Positions 41,546 to 49,327 of a DNA stretch of 64,000 bases are shown one piece after another; within the stretch, counting starts at the first letter, position 1; each line of letters starts with the position of its first letter. The notes beneath the pieces were generated by a model, which saw only the letters and a list, made by a program, of their open reading frames with translations, made no database searches and was not told the origin of the DNA. Position numbers and translations under genes: made by a program. This DNA is from an uncultured Alphaproteobacteria bacterium (GTDB taxonomy: Bacteria; Pseudomonadota; Alphaproteobacteria; Caulobacterales; Hyphomonadaceae): the NCBI GenBank assembly GCA_903842595.1, contig CAIMMO010000254.1, positions 1 through 64,000 on the forward strand. Direction: 5' to 3'.

Positions 41546-42781
41546 TTACGACTTGGAGATCGCGATCCAGGTCTTGGCCAGCCAGGCCGCGCCGTTATCG
41601 GCCTTGATCGACTGCCAGGTCTTCACAGCATCCGCCTTCTTGCCAGCTTTCATCTGGGCGACGCCGAGACGCAGCTTCACGAGGTCTGCCGTGCCAGCGG
41701 GCATTTCGCCCTTGGCCAGCGCCTTGTTGAACAGCTCGACCGCCTTGGCGGTGTTGCCGCTTGCCAGATAGCCTTCGGCAACGATACCGAACTGTTCGCC
41801 CGTCGCGCGGGTCGCCGCGACGGCTTCGCTCTTGGCCAGTTCGGTGGCCTTGTCGGCGGCAGCAGCTTTGGTGACCGAATCCACCAGCGCCTTGTTCTTC
41901 GTGGCGTTGGCATCTCCCGCCTTGACGAGGACGGACCAGGCGTTGGCGGCCTCGATCGCGATGCCGCGGTTACGCGCAGCTTCCGCCATCTCGAAACGTT
42001 CCTGCGGCTTCAGGCTCACCTTGGCGGCTTCCATCGCGCGGAACACATCCAGTCCCACATCGTTGGAGCGATAGGTCGGCTCTTTCTTGGCGCGCTCGAT
42101 CAGCATACGCCAGTAGGTGTCGTTGCCCATCGATGGCGCGATGCGCTCGAGCGTCTTGTAGTACTCGTCCATCTTGTTCTGCCCCGCGAGCGCGTTGAGC
42201 AGGATGTTGTAGTGGGTGGCCGTCGGCTTGCCGGCCGAGATGGCCTTGTTGATCGCGGTCTGTGCGCCGGCGAAGTTCTTGCCTTCGAGTTCCTTCTTGG
42301 CGACGAAGGCGTGCTCGGTGGAGGTGCCGCCGTACTTCGAGATGTTCTCCTTGGTCTGCGCCAGCGCCTTTGCGGCATTGCCAGCGTCGGCATAGCGACC
42401 GGCAAGCATCTGGTCGTAGTTCTTGGTCGGCAGACCGCTACCGCCCGAGGCTTTGGCCTTCTCGATGGCGGCGATGCAGCCCTGGTGGTTCTTGATCGAC
42501 GGGTCGCAGCTGGCGGCGACGCGGATCTGCTCGATGGCGCCGCGTTGCTGTGCGCCCGAGGCGTGCGCAGCGGCCGCATCGGCCTTGGCGAGCGCCTGGC
42601 TCCAGTTGCGGGAGCTCAGCGCGGAGTTTGCCGCGTTGAAGTTCTCGACGAATTCCTTCTTCGCCGTGACCTTCTGGGCGTACGCCGCGGGAGCGGTTAC
42701 GCTGGCTGCGCCGAGCGCGCCGAGCAGGCCTAGGCCCAGGGCCGGTAGGCTGTTGCGCAAGGCTTTGCCGAACGTCTGCAT
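41546..42781 (-). CDS. Periplasmic TPR-like protein of the TonB/ExbBD operon
   Basis: A 411-residue protein with a signal peptide ('LGALGAASVTAPAAYAQ', cleavage near residue 36) and a helical, alanine-rich mature part with TPR/Sel1-like repeats ('FNAANSALSSRNWSQALAKA', 'AEGYLASGNTAKAVELFNKA'). One cysteine pair ('ASCDPSIKNHQGC') may form a disulfide. GGAGG lies before ATG 42781; the longer frame from 42958 has no signal and is rejected. It is the last gene of the operon, 224 bp after the second exbD. Its role with TonB is unknown. Confidence 0.8.
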   Translation of the reverse strand: MQTFGKALRNSLPALGLGLLGALGAASVTAPAAYAQKVTAKKEFVENFNAANSALSSRNWSQALAKADAAAAHASGAQQRGAIEQIRVAASCDPSIKNHQGCIAAIEKAKASGGSGLPTKNYDQMLAGRYADAGNAAKALAQTKENISKYGGTSTEHAFVAKKELEGKNFAGAQTAINKAISAGKPTATHYNILLNALAGQNKMDEYYKTLERIAPSMGNDTYWRMLIERAKKEPTYRSNDVGLDVFRAMEAAKVSLKPQERFEMAEAARNRGIAIEAANAWSVLVKAGDANATKNKALVDSVTKAAAADKATELAKSEAVAATRATGEQFGIVAEGYLASGNTAKAVELFNKALAKGEMPAGTADLVKLRLGVAQMKAGKKADAVKTWQSIKADNGAAWLAKTWIAISKS

Positions 42782-43005
42782 CTTGTATCCTCCACCTTGA
42801 ATCTGACCGGGCGTTTCTACCGGGGGCGTTCCGACTGGAAACGCGATCACGTCTGAACTCGATATAACCTGCTCAACCCCGTCCTCAACTCGATTCACGC
42901 AGCTTGAACTGCGTGAGGCGGCCCCCGGCCATCGGACGGGCGCCGCCTGCAATGACACCGGGCAGAATGCGGCGTGAACAAGGTCCCCCGATCACGCTGC
43001 AGTCA

Positions 43006-43425
43006 TCAGGTCCCCCCGATCACGCCCATCTTCTTGAGGCCGTTCCGCTGCGCGGCGGCCATCACGTGGGCGACCACGCCGTACTGCGCCTGCCGGTCCG
43101 GCTCGATGTGGATTTCGGGCTGGATGTCGCGTTTAGCTTCGACCTTCATCCGCGAGTCCAGCGAATTGCGGTCGACGATCTCGCCCATCCAGGAAATCTG
43201 GTTGTCGAAGCCGATCATGATGCGGACCGGATCCGGCATGTCGTCCGGCGGCGGCGGCTGGTTCGGCGGCGGCGGAAGTGGCGTATCCAGCTTCACCGCG
43301 TGGCGCTGCGGCGGCAGCGTCACGATCATCATGATCAGAAGAACGAGCATGACGTCGATCAGCGGCGTCGTGTTGATTTCGGAAAGCGGCTCGCCTTCGT
43401 CGCGTTCGCCAACTGCCATTGCCAT
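43006..43425 (-). CDS. exbD: ExbD/TolR family biopolymer transport protein (second)
   Basis: A 139-residue protein with one N-terminal membrane helix ('LIDVMLVLLIMMIVTLP') preceded by 'LSEINTTPL', which carries the N-T-T-P-L-I/V-D signature with the essential Asp. A proline-rich linker and a periplasmic domain follow ('RQAQYGVVAHVMAAAQRNGL'). It forms the proton channel with ExbB that drives TonB. It is the second ExbD in the operon; an intercistronic hairpin separates it from the first. The proline-rich linker distinguishes the two. Confidence 0.9.
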   Translation of the reverse strand: MAMAVGERDEGEPLSEINTTPLIDVMLVLLIMMIVTLPPQRHAVKLDTPLPPPPNQPPPPDDMPDPVRIMIGFDNQISWMGEIVDRNSLDSRMKVEAKRDIQPEIHIEPDRQAQYGVVAHVMAAAQRNGLKKMGVIGGT

Positions 43426-43443
43426 GAGGCATTACTCCTTGAG

Positions 43444-43471
43444 CCCTCCCCCCGGCGTGCCGGGAGGAGGG
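43444..43471. repeat. Intercistronic hairpin between the two exbD genes
   Basis: CCCTCC (43444-43449) pairs with GGAGGG (43466-43471) and CCCGGC (43451-43456) with GCCGGG (43459-43464), giving a long GC-rich stem with a 2-base loop. It lies in the 56 bp gap between the exbD genes and has no T-tract. It may set the ratio of the two products by mRNA processing. Confidence 0.5.
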
Positions 43472-43481
43472 AAATTACACG

Positions 43482-43943
43482 TCAACCAGTGCTGCCGGGA
43501 CGCGGCGCCTTGGTGATGAAGCCGACCTTCAGAATGCCAGCTTTCTGCGCGATCTCGACCACCCTGCCGACCTGGAAGTACGGGGTCGTAAGGTCGCCAC
43601 GAATGTGCACTTCAGGCTGGGGATCCTGGCGGGCGAAGGCAGCCATCCTTTGCGCAAGCTGAGATTCGGTCAGCTCTTTCAGGTCCTCATAGACGGCGCC
43701 GTCGGCACGAACGGAAAGGTTGATGTTCTCCTTTTTCGGGACAACCACCTGGTTCCGTTCGGTCGGCAGCTCAACCTCGATGCTCTTCACCGCCACCGGG
43801 ATGGTGATCAGGAAGATGATCAGCATCACGAGCATGACGTCGACGAGCGGGGTCGTGTTGATCGAGGAGTTGACCGGAGATTCATCCGCCTCGACCAGCT
43901 GGATACCACCGGCTCCTTCGTTGCCTATCTTTTCGTCAGACAT
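43482..43943 (-). CDS. exbD: ExbD/TolR family biopolymer transport protein (first)
   Basis: A 153-residue protein. 'NSSINTTPLVDVMLVMLIIF' carries the signature and the channel Asp inside the membrane helix. The periplasmic domain runs from about residue 55 ('LPTERNQVVVPKKENINLSV') and ends in a short Pro/Gly tail. It lies 28 bp after the exbB-like gene and pairs with it as the motor of the TonB system. Compared with the second ExbD it has a longer, more acidic N-terminus. Confidence 0.9.
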   Translation of the reverse strand: MSDEKIGNEGAGGIQLVEADESPVNSSINTTPLVDVMLVMLIIFLITIPVAVKSIEVELPTERNQVVVPKKENINLSVRADGAVYEDLKELTESQLAQRMAAFARQDPQPEVHIRGDLTTPYFQVGRVVEIAQKAGILKVGFITKAPRPGSTG

Positions 43944-43971
43944 GGTGTGGCCTCCTGGGCAGCCGCGACCT

Positions 43972-44850
43972 TTAGGCCTTGGCCGAAGAAGCCATCAGCT
44001 TGTCGACGTCATAGGCGAAGTGGCGCGCGGCGTCCGAGATGTTCTTATTCCGACGGCCGAGCAGGTTGTAGAAGATAACCGCCGGGACGGCGACCGCGAG
44101 ACCGATGGCGGTCATGATCAGCGCTTCACCAACCGGACCGGCCACGCGCTCGATGGAGGCGTCGCCCGAAGCGGTGATCGTGATCAGCGCCTTAACGATA
44201 CCCCACACCGTGCCGAACAGGCCGACGAACGGGCAGATCGCACCGACAGTGGCAAGGAAGGCCATGCCGCCCTGCAGGCGTCCGTTGATGCGCTCAAGCT
44301 CGATACCGACCTGGTGAGACATGCGGTCAGAGCGAGAAATACGCGCGCCGAGGCCAGCCTGCGCCGAGTTCGCCTGGGCGATCGCGCCTTCAGCCACAGC
44401 GCGGAACGCGTTGTTGCGGCCAAGAAGGTCAAGGCCCTCGTCGAGCGTGTTGGCGTCCCAGAAAGCCGGGATCTGCTTCATCTGATTGCTCAGCATGGTC
44501 TGATCCACCGCCTTGGTGACAGCGATGTAGATCGTACCGGAGAACATGATGATCATGATGATCAGCGTGCCCTTGCCGACTTCGTCGCTCTCGGTCCAGA
44601 CGGCCGCAAGCGTGAAAGCATCTTCCATCGATTGAGCTTCACCGTCGGCCTTGCCCTCTTCACCGGCAGGCGCGGCAGCAGCTTCTGCAGCGGGAGCAGC
44701 AGGAGCCTCTTCCGTCGGAAGCATCGGCGGCGCATCGGCCGGCTGAGCAAGCGCCGCCATCGGCATGGCAAGCATCGCAAGCGCGGCAAGCAACAATTTG
44801 ATCGGATTGGACTGCCGCTTCAGACCATCCCCGAGATACGCCATCTTCAT
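43972..44850 (-). CDS. exbB: MotA/TolQ/ExbB proton channel protein
   Basis: A 292-residue ExbB with an N-terminal signal-like segment ('LLLAALAMLAMPMAALAQ') and an Ala/Pro/Glu-rich stretch to about residue 75, then the first membrane helix ('TLIIMIIMFSGTIYIAVTKA'). The core has 'FLATVGAICPFVGLFGTVWG' and 'GEALIMTAIGLAVAVPAVIF', the ExbB/TolQ channel helices. It forms the pentameric stator around ExbD. The extra N-terminal domain is common in alphaproteobacterial ExbBs. It lies 124 bp downstream of tonB and 28 bp before exbD. Confidence 0.93.
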   Translation of the reverse strand: MKMAYLGDGLKRQSNPIKLLLAALAMLAMPMAALAQPADAPPMLPTEEAPAAPAAEAAAAPAGEEGKADGEAQSMEDAFTLAAVWTESDEVGKGTLIIMIIMFSGTIYIAVTKAVDQTMLSNQMKQIPAFWDANTLDEGLDLLGRNNAFRAVAEGAIAQANSAQAGLGARISRSDRMSHQVGIELERINGRLQGGMAFLATVGAICPFVGLFGTVWGIVKALITITASGDASIERVAGPVGEALIMTAIGLAVAVPAVIFYNLLGRRNKNISDAARHFAYDVDKLMASSAKA

Positions 44851-44974
44851 TATCGTCTTCTCCTCATTCGGGTCACCCCGAGACTACCTGCGGCGGTGCG
44901 AAGCTATCCCTTCGTCCGCCTCACCATTAACCCGTTTGAGCGCCAATACCCCGCCGCGCCTGCCCTGCCGGCTC

Positions 44975-45649
44975 TTACTCCGGCAACTTCCAGGACAACA
45001 CCATCGTATAGGGCGGATAAGTCGGCGGACACCAAGCGACCGGCTTGCCCGCTGAGTCTTTCGCCGGCTGGAAGCGCAATTTTGGAATGCCCTTCACAGC
45101 CGCTTCATCAAGCGAATCCACACCGCTTGACTTGATGACCTTCACGTCGCTAGCCCGTCCATCAACGCCCATGCACATCGAGAGCGTCACGTCGCCTTCC
45201 TGCTTCTTGCGCATGGCAGCGGCAGGGTAGTCATCGACCAGCAACTTGGAGAACCTGTTCGGGTCGGCCTTCGGGCGGACTGGCGGCACGGCCGGCGGCG
45301 CCGGCCTCGCAGCCGGGGCGGGCGGCGGCGGCGGCGCGGGATTGGCGACGGCCTGCACCTGGCGCACGGCGTTCTCTTGCGGTGGCGGCGTGTCGAACAC
45401 GAAGTCGGGCAGGATCACCTGCGGCGGCGGCGGCGGCAGGTCGACATCGACCGGCGGCGGCGGCGGCTCGTCCTCGACGACCTCGTCGAGCTCCTCGATC
45501 ATCACGACTTCAGTCTCGATCCGCTCGTTGGTCTCGATGATGCCGAGCCCGTTGGCGAGCGCGTAGCCCGACACGCCAAGGCCAAGCACGACGCCGACGA
45601 CCCCGGCGATACGCGTCTTGGTATTGCTCCGCTTCGTAGCGTAATACAT
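44975..45649 (-). CDS. tonB: TonB energy-transducing protein
   Basis: A 224-residue TonB. One membrane helix ('VVGVVLGLGVSGYALANGLG') is followed by an acidic and proline-rich arm with several PPPPP runs (about residues 60-140) and a C-terminal TonB domain ('DYPAAAMRKKQEGDVTLSMC', 'VIKSSGVDSLDEAAVKGIPK', 'YPPYTMVLSWKLPE'). It spans the periplasm to pull on the plugs of TonB-dependent receptors such as those at 8.9 and 55.2 kb. ATG 45649 is preferred over 45691 because the basic/hydrophobic start fits and GAGAGA precedes it. It is the first gene of the operon. Confidence 0.93.
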   Translation of the reverse strand: MYYATKRSNTKTRIAGVVGVVLGLGVSGYALANGLGIIETNERIETEVVMIEELDEVVEDEPPPPPVDVDLPPPPPQVILPDFVFDTPPPQENAVRQVQAVANPAPPPPPAPAARPAPPAVPPVRPKADPNRFSKLLVDDYPAAAMRKKQEGDVTLSMCMGVDGRASDVKVIKSSGVDSLDEAAVKGIPKLRFQPAKDSAGKPVAWCPPTYPPYTMVLSWKLPE

Positions 45650-45999
45650 GTCTCTCTCGCTCTCGACGCCCCAGTGTCTCATCCCCGGCATCTAGGCCTT
45701 GGTGACGAGACAGCATTTCTATGCCTTCGTTTTGCCCCAAGCGCCAGACTGACAGCGGCGTTTTTTGCAGAACAGGTTGCGCGTTCTCGTCGCATTTCTG
45801 ACGAATGCGTCGGATCGCAGGGGCCTCGGAAACGGCGCTGTTATTGTTGTTCGCCGCACCGCCGGGGGGAGCCGGCGACCCTTCTTCTTCTGCCGGGATA
45901 TGCCCTGCGCGTAACCCTTCGTCAATTCGCAGCGGCGCCCCGTTCTTCAACTTTCCGGGTTGGAAACTGACCAGTGCGTCAGCAGCGGAGAATTTCGCA
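45650..45999. other. Intergenic region tonB - symporter (350 bp)
   Basis: No gene is supported here; overlapping open frames have no recognisable features. It contains a candidate minus-strand promoter for the tonB operon (45897-45925). No T-tract terminator for the symporter gene (which ends at 46000) was found. Confidence 0.5.
45897..45925 (-). promoter_or_regulatory. Candidate promoter of the tonB operon
   Basis: On the minus strand TTGACG (45925-45920) is separated by 17 bp from CATATC (45902-45897). The -35 is close to consensus; the -10 matches only moderately. It is about 250 bp upstream of the tonB ATG, leaving a long leader. No Fur box was recognised. Confidence 0.35.
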
Positions 46000-47478
46000 T
46001 CAGCGATTCCCCGCCGAGGCAACCTCGTCTTCGCCCGATCCGAGAACCTCCTCCACCGTCGGCGGGTCCTTGTCGGGATCGGACAGCAGCCCTTCCCACT
46101 TCGCGATCACCGCGCAGGCAATGGAGTTTCCGATCACGTTGGTCGCCGTGCGGCCCATGTCCATGAAGGCGTCGACCGCCAGCACAAGCGCGATCCAGGT
46201 CGGGTCCATGCCCATCGCCGGCAGCGTGGCGGAGATTACGACGAGCGATGCACGCGGCACCCCGGCAATCCCCTTTGACGTGACCATGAGCAACAGGAGC
46301 ATGCCGATCTGCTGTTCGATCGTCAGCGGCACGCCCATCGCCTGGGCGATGAACATCACCGCGAACGTGCAGTACATCATCGAGCCGTCGAGATTGAACG
46401 AATAGCCCAGCGGCAGCACGAAGGAGACGACCCGGTTGGCGACACCATGCCGCTCAAGCTGTTCCAGGAGCCGCGGATAGGCCGCCTCCGAACTCGCCGT
46501 CGCGAAGGCCAGAAGGCCCGGCGCACGTACATCCCATATCAGCTTGAAGACGCGCGGGCCCAGGATCAGGAAGCCGACAAAGATCAGCACAGACCACAGT
46601 ACGAGCAGCGCCAGGAAGAACGTCCCGACCAGCCGGCCATAGTCAGCAATGACGCCCAGACCCTGCAGCGAGACCGTGTAGGCGATGGCGCCGAAAACAG
46701 CGAACGGCGCGGCCATCATGACGTAGCCAGTGACCTTCAGCATAAGGAAAGCGCCCTGCTCCAGCAGGTCCGTGACCTTCGCGGTCTTCTGTCCCAGCGA
46801 CTGCAGCGCCACCCCAAGGAACAGGGAAATCACCACGATCTGCAGGATCTCGTTACGCGCCATCGCATCCACGATCGAGGTGGGGAAGACGTGCGTGATG
46901 AACTCCGCCAGCGAGAATGCGCCGGTCTGCACCGTCGATGGGTCCGCCACCGCCGTCTCCAGGGTGACCGGGAAATTCACCCCGGGCTGGAACAGGTTCA
47001 CCATCACAAGCCCGAGTCCCAGCGAAACCAGGGAGGCAGTGATGAACCAGCCCATCGTGCGGGCCCCGATTCGCCCCACGGCTGCTCCGCCGCCCAGATG
47101 GGCGATGCCCACGGTCAAGGTTGTGAGGACAAGAGGCGCCACGATCATCTTGATCAGGCGGAGGAAAATGTCAGACAGGATCTTGAAATAACTGGCAATA
47201 TCCGTCTGGCTCTTGCTCGGCGTCTTCTCGATTTCGAGCGTCGTGACCTGCCCGTTCTTGTTCTTGTCGGCCTGCGCGAAGGTCAGGCCATCGGTCCGCC
47301 CCGCCGCCGAGGCGGTGAATTCAGCTTCGCTCAGCGCGCCATCGCGGTCGGTGTCAAACGCCGCCACCCGCTCGGCCGCCGCCACGGCTCGAGCGCCCTG
47401 GTCGCCATAAACAAGAGCGCCAACGGCTGCACCCAGCACCATCGCGAGAATTAGGCCGATGAAGATCAGGCGTTGCAT
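46000..47478 (-). CDS. Dicarboxylate/amino acid:cation symporter with EF-hand insertion
   Basis: A 492-residue DAACS (GltP/DctA) transporter. After helix 1 ('LIFIGLILAMVLGAAVGALV') comes an insert at about residues 30-90 with two canonical EF loops: DTDRDGALSEAE (42-53) and DKNKNGQVTTLE (71-82). The transporter core is intact, with the HP1 serine segment 'ASSEAAYPRL', 'SFNLDGSMMY' in TM7, 'GIAGVPRASLVV' in HP2, and 'DAFMDMGRTATNVIGNS' in TM8 with the substrate-binding Asp/Arg. By topology the insert is periplasmic. It probably takes up C4-dicarboxylates or Asp/Glu, perhaps gated by calcium. ATG 47478 is chosen over 47601. Confidence 0.88.
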   Translation of the reverse strand: MQRLIFIGLILAMVLGAAVGALVYGDQGARAVAAAERVAAFDTDRDGALSEAEFTASAAGRTDGLTFAQADKNKNGQVTTLEIEKTPSKSQTDIASYFKILSDIFLRLIKMIVAPLVLTTLTVGIAHLGGGAAVGRIGARTMGWFITASLVSLGLGLVMVNLFQPGVNFPVTLETAVADPSTVQTGAFSLAEFITHVFPTSIVDAMARNEILQIVVISLFLGVALQSLGQKTAKVTDLLEQGAFLMLKVTGYVMMAAPFAVFGAIAYTVSLQGLGVIADYGRLVGTFFLALLVLWSVLIFVGFLILGPRVFKLIWDVRAPGLLAFATASSEAAYPRLLEQLERHGVANRVVSFVLPLGYSFNLDGSMMYCTFAVMFIAQAMGVPLTIEQQIGMLLLLMVTSKGIAGVPRASLVVISATLPAMGMDPTWIALVLAVDAFMDMGRTATNVIGNSIACAVIAKWEGLLSDPDKDPPTVEEVLGSGEDEVASAGNR

Positions 47479-47636
47479 GCGGCGGCGGCTCCACAGGAAA
47501 AGTCTGCCTGCATAACACGCGAAAGCGGGCTGACTACCCTTGCGCGGCGACAGCCCGCCCGATCCATGCAAGCGTGCACCCATTCGCGCCACCATGCCCA
47601 TCCGTCTCCGGATCAGCCTGGCGCAGGAGACTGCTG

Positions 47637-47846
47637 ATGGATGACGGCGCGATCGACCGCGAGGCGATGGGCAAGATGGCCAAGGCCCTCGTTTTCATCA
47701 AAGGCGCTAACGACCCCACTGCCATCGCCCTGAAACTTGCGTCCGACACCGGCAAGCCCGCAGACATAAAGAAGGCCCGCGCACTCTTCATCAAGCTCAA
47801 GCCGAGCGAGCGCAAAGGCGCCATGGCGATGGTTTCCGACGATTAG
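47637..47846 (+). CDS. Small conserved-looking hypothetical protein
   Basis: A 69-residue protein starting MDDGAIDREAMGKMAKAL with AGGAGA 6 bases upstream. It is charged and helical: 'DPTAIALKLASDTGKPADIK' followed by KARALFIKLKPSERKG. It has no cysteine, signal or membrane segment. No family recognised. It is divergent from the symporter and 75 bp before the aminotransferase-fold gene. The good ribosome site and balanced composition support a real gene. Confidence 0.6.
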   Translation: MDDGAIDREAMGKMAKALVFIKGANDPTAIALKLASDTGKPADIKKARALFIKLKPSERKGAMAMVSDD

Positions 47847-47921
47847 CTGTCTGGACCGCCGGCCCCCTGCCCGGCATCCTTGAAAAAAGCCCGGCGGACG
47901 CCCGGCAATCCAGAGACGCCC

Positions 47922-48830
47922 ATGCCCGGCAGCCAGGACTTCGCCGCAGACCCGCGCAACGCCAGCCTCAAGGTCTGGCTCAACGGCGCGCTCGTCCCCA
48001 CCAACGAGGCGAAAGTCTCCGTCTTCGACGCTGGCTTCGTCCTCGGCGACGGCGTGTGGGAGGGCCTGCGCCTCCACAAGGGCGCGCTCCTTTTTCTCGA
48101 CGCTCACCTCGACCGCCTCTATCGCGGCGCAGCCGACATCGCGCTTGATCTCGGCCTGACGCGCGCAGAGATGACAGCCGCCCTGCATGCAACCTGCGCC
48201 GCCAACGGCATGACCGACGGCGCACACCTCCGCCTTATGGCGACGCGAGGCGTCAAGAAAGCCGTCAACCAGGACCCGCGCAACGCGCTTGGCAGCGCCA
48301 CCATCGTCATCGTGGCCGAGTACAAGCAGCCAAGCCCTGAGATCGTCACCACTGGCCTCAGCGTCGTCACCTCGACGATCCGCTGCACGCCCGCCGACAT
48401 GTTCGACATGCGCCTCAATTCGCACTCGCGCCTGCCCCTAATCCGCGCGCTGCTCGACGTTATCCCGCGCGGTGGCGACGAAGCCCTTATGCTCGACCCC
48501 GGCGGCTTCGTCTCGAGCTGCAACGCCACCAACTTCTTCTGGGTCAAGGACGGCGAGGTGCGCACCAGCACCGGCGAGTTCTGCTTCAACGGCGTCACCC
48601 GCGGCAACGTCATCCGCCTGTGCGACGCCAACACCATCCCAATAAAACTCGACGATTTCCCCCTCCGCGACGTCCACGCCGCAGACGAGGCCTTCGTCAC
48701 CGGCACCTTCGGCGGGCTCACGCCGGTGCGCGCCGTTGATGGCCACGCCATGCCGGCAGGCACGCCGGGGCCGGTCACGCAAAACCTGCGGGCGCTCTAT
48801 GAGTCGCTGAAGGATGAGCAGGCGGCATGA
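47922..48830 (+). CDS. Class IV aminotransferase-fold protein lacking the PLP lysine
   Basis: A 302-residue member of the BCAT/D-amino-acid aminotransferase fold. Family landmarks are 'FDAGFVLGDGVWEGLRLHKG' (35-53), 'GDEALMLDPGGFVSSCNATN' (185-204) and 'ITGTFGG'-like 'VTGTFGGLTPV' near the end. The catalytic lysine should lie between these, but there is no Lys from K136 to K208; 'RLNSHSRLPLIRALL' has Arg170 at the likely place. Without it a Schiff base with PLP cannot form in the usual way. ATG 47922 is chosen; a TTG at 47880 would add 14 residues. It overlaps a GNAT gene by 4 bases, and a sulfotransferase-like gene follows. Confidence 0.8.
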   Translation: MPGSQDFAADPRNASLKVWLNGALVPTNEAKVSVFDAGFVLGDGVWEGLRLHKGALLFLDAHLDRLYRGAADIALDLGLTRAEMTAALHATCAANGMTDGAHLRLMATRGVKKAVNQDPRNALGSATIVIVAEYKQPSPEIVTTGLSVVTSTIRCTPADMFDMRLNSHSRLPLIRALLDVIPRGGDEALMLDPGGFVSSCNATNFFWVKDGEVRTSTGEFCFNGVTRGNVIRLCDANTIPIKLDDFPLRDVHAADEAFVTGTFGGLTPVRAVDGHAMPAGTPGPVTQNLRALYESLKDEQAA

Positions 48831-49288
48831 ACGGCCCAACGCTGGATGCGATCGTCGCGCTCGACGCCCTGTGCCTGCGGGATCCGTATGGGGGAACGCT
48901 GAACGTCGCGTCGCAGCGCGCGCGACTCGAAGCCTCAACCGCTCAGGCATGCTTTGCGCTCGTATGGCGAGACGGCATGCTGGTCGGCTACGGCTATATG
49001 TGGCCTATGGTGGACAAGACGTGGTTTGTCGGCGGTCTTGCGATCCACCCGCATTATCGCAACGCCAGCGTGACGGCCGAACTGGTCCGCAGCTTTTCGG
49101 CCGTCGTGAAGAGCAGCCGTGCAGTCGATCTCGAAAGCCATGTGCTCGCAGACAATCACGCGTCGATCCGGTTGCACCAGCGTCTGGGTTTCAAGGAAGC
49201 TCATCGGGATGAACGGGCAATCGCGTTAAGGGCTTCGGTCGCCGATCTGAAGTTGTCGCGCCTCTCGCTTACAGGCGATCGACGCTAG
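48827..49288 (+). CDS. GNAT-family acetyltransferase
   Basis: A 153-residue GNAT-fold protein. 'VGGLAIHPHYRNASVTAELV' is motif A, with the pyrophosphate loop in the degenerate form R-N-A-S-V-T in place of R/Q-x-x-G-x-G/A. 'LESHVLADNHASIRLHQRLG' followed by FKEA is motif B. It would transfer an acyl group from CoA to an amine. Its ATG overlaps the aminotransferase-fold stop (ATGA at 48827-48830), so they are translated together, and the sulfotransferase-like gene starts 39 bp after its stop. The weak loop may mean poor CoA binding. The substrate is unknown. Confidence 0.8.
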   Translation: MNGPTLDAIVALDALCLRDPYGGTLNVASQRARLEASTAQACFALVWRDGMLVGYGYMWPMVDKTWFVGGLAIHPHYRNASVTAELVRSFSAVVKSSRAVDLESHVLADNHASIRLHQRLGFKEAHRDERAIALRASVADLKLSRLSLTGDRR

Positions 49289-49327
49289 CGCATTGGACCA
49301 GCGAGCAACCTTGGACAGTATAGCCAA

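Noticed and set aside
41192..42733. 513-codon plus-strand frame opposite ABC-F and TPR genes
   Set aside because: It spans the 5' part of one real gene, a terminator and another gene, which a real gene would not do.
43720..45135. 471-codon plus-strand frame opposite exbD, exbB and tonB
   Set aside because: Antisense shadow crossing three real genes and their gaps.
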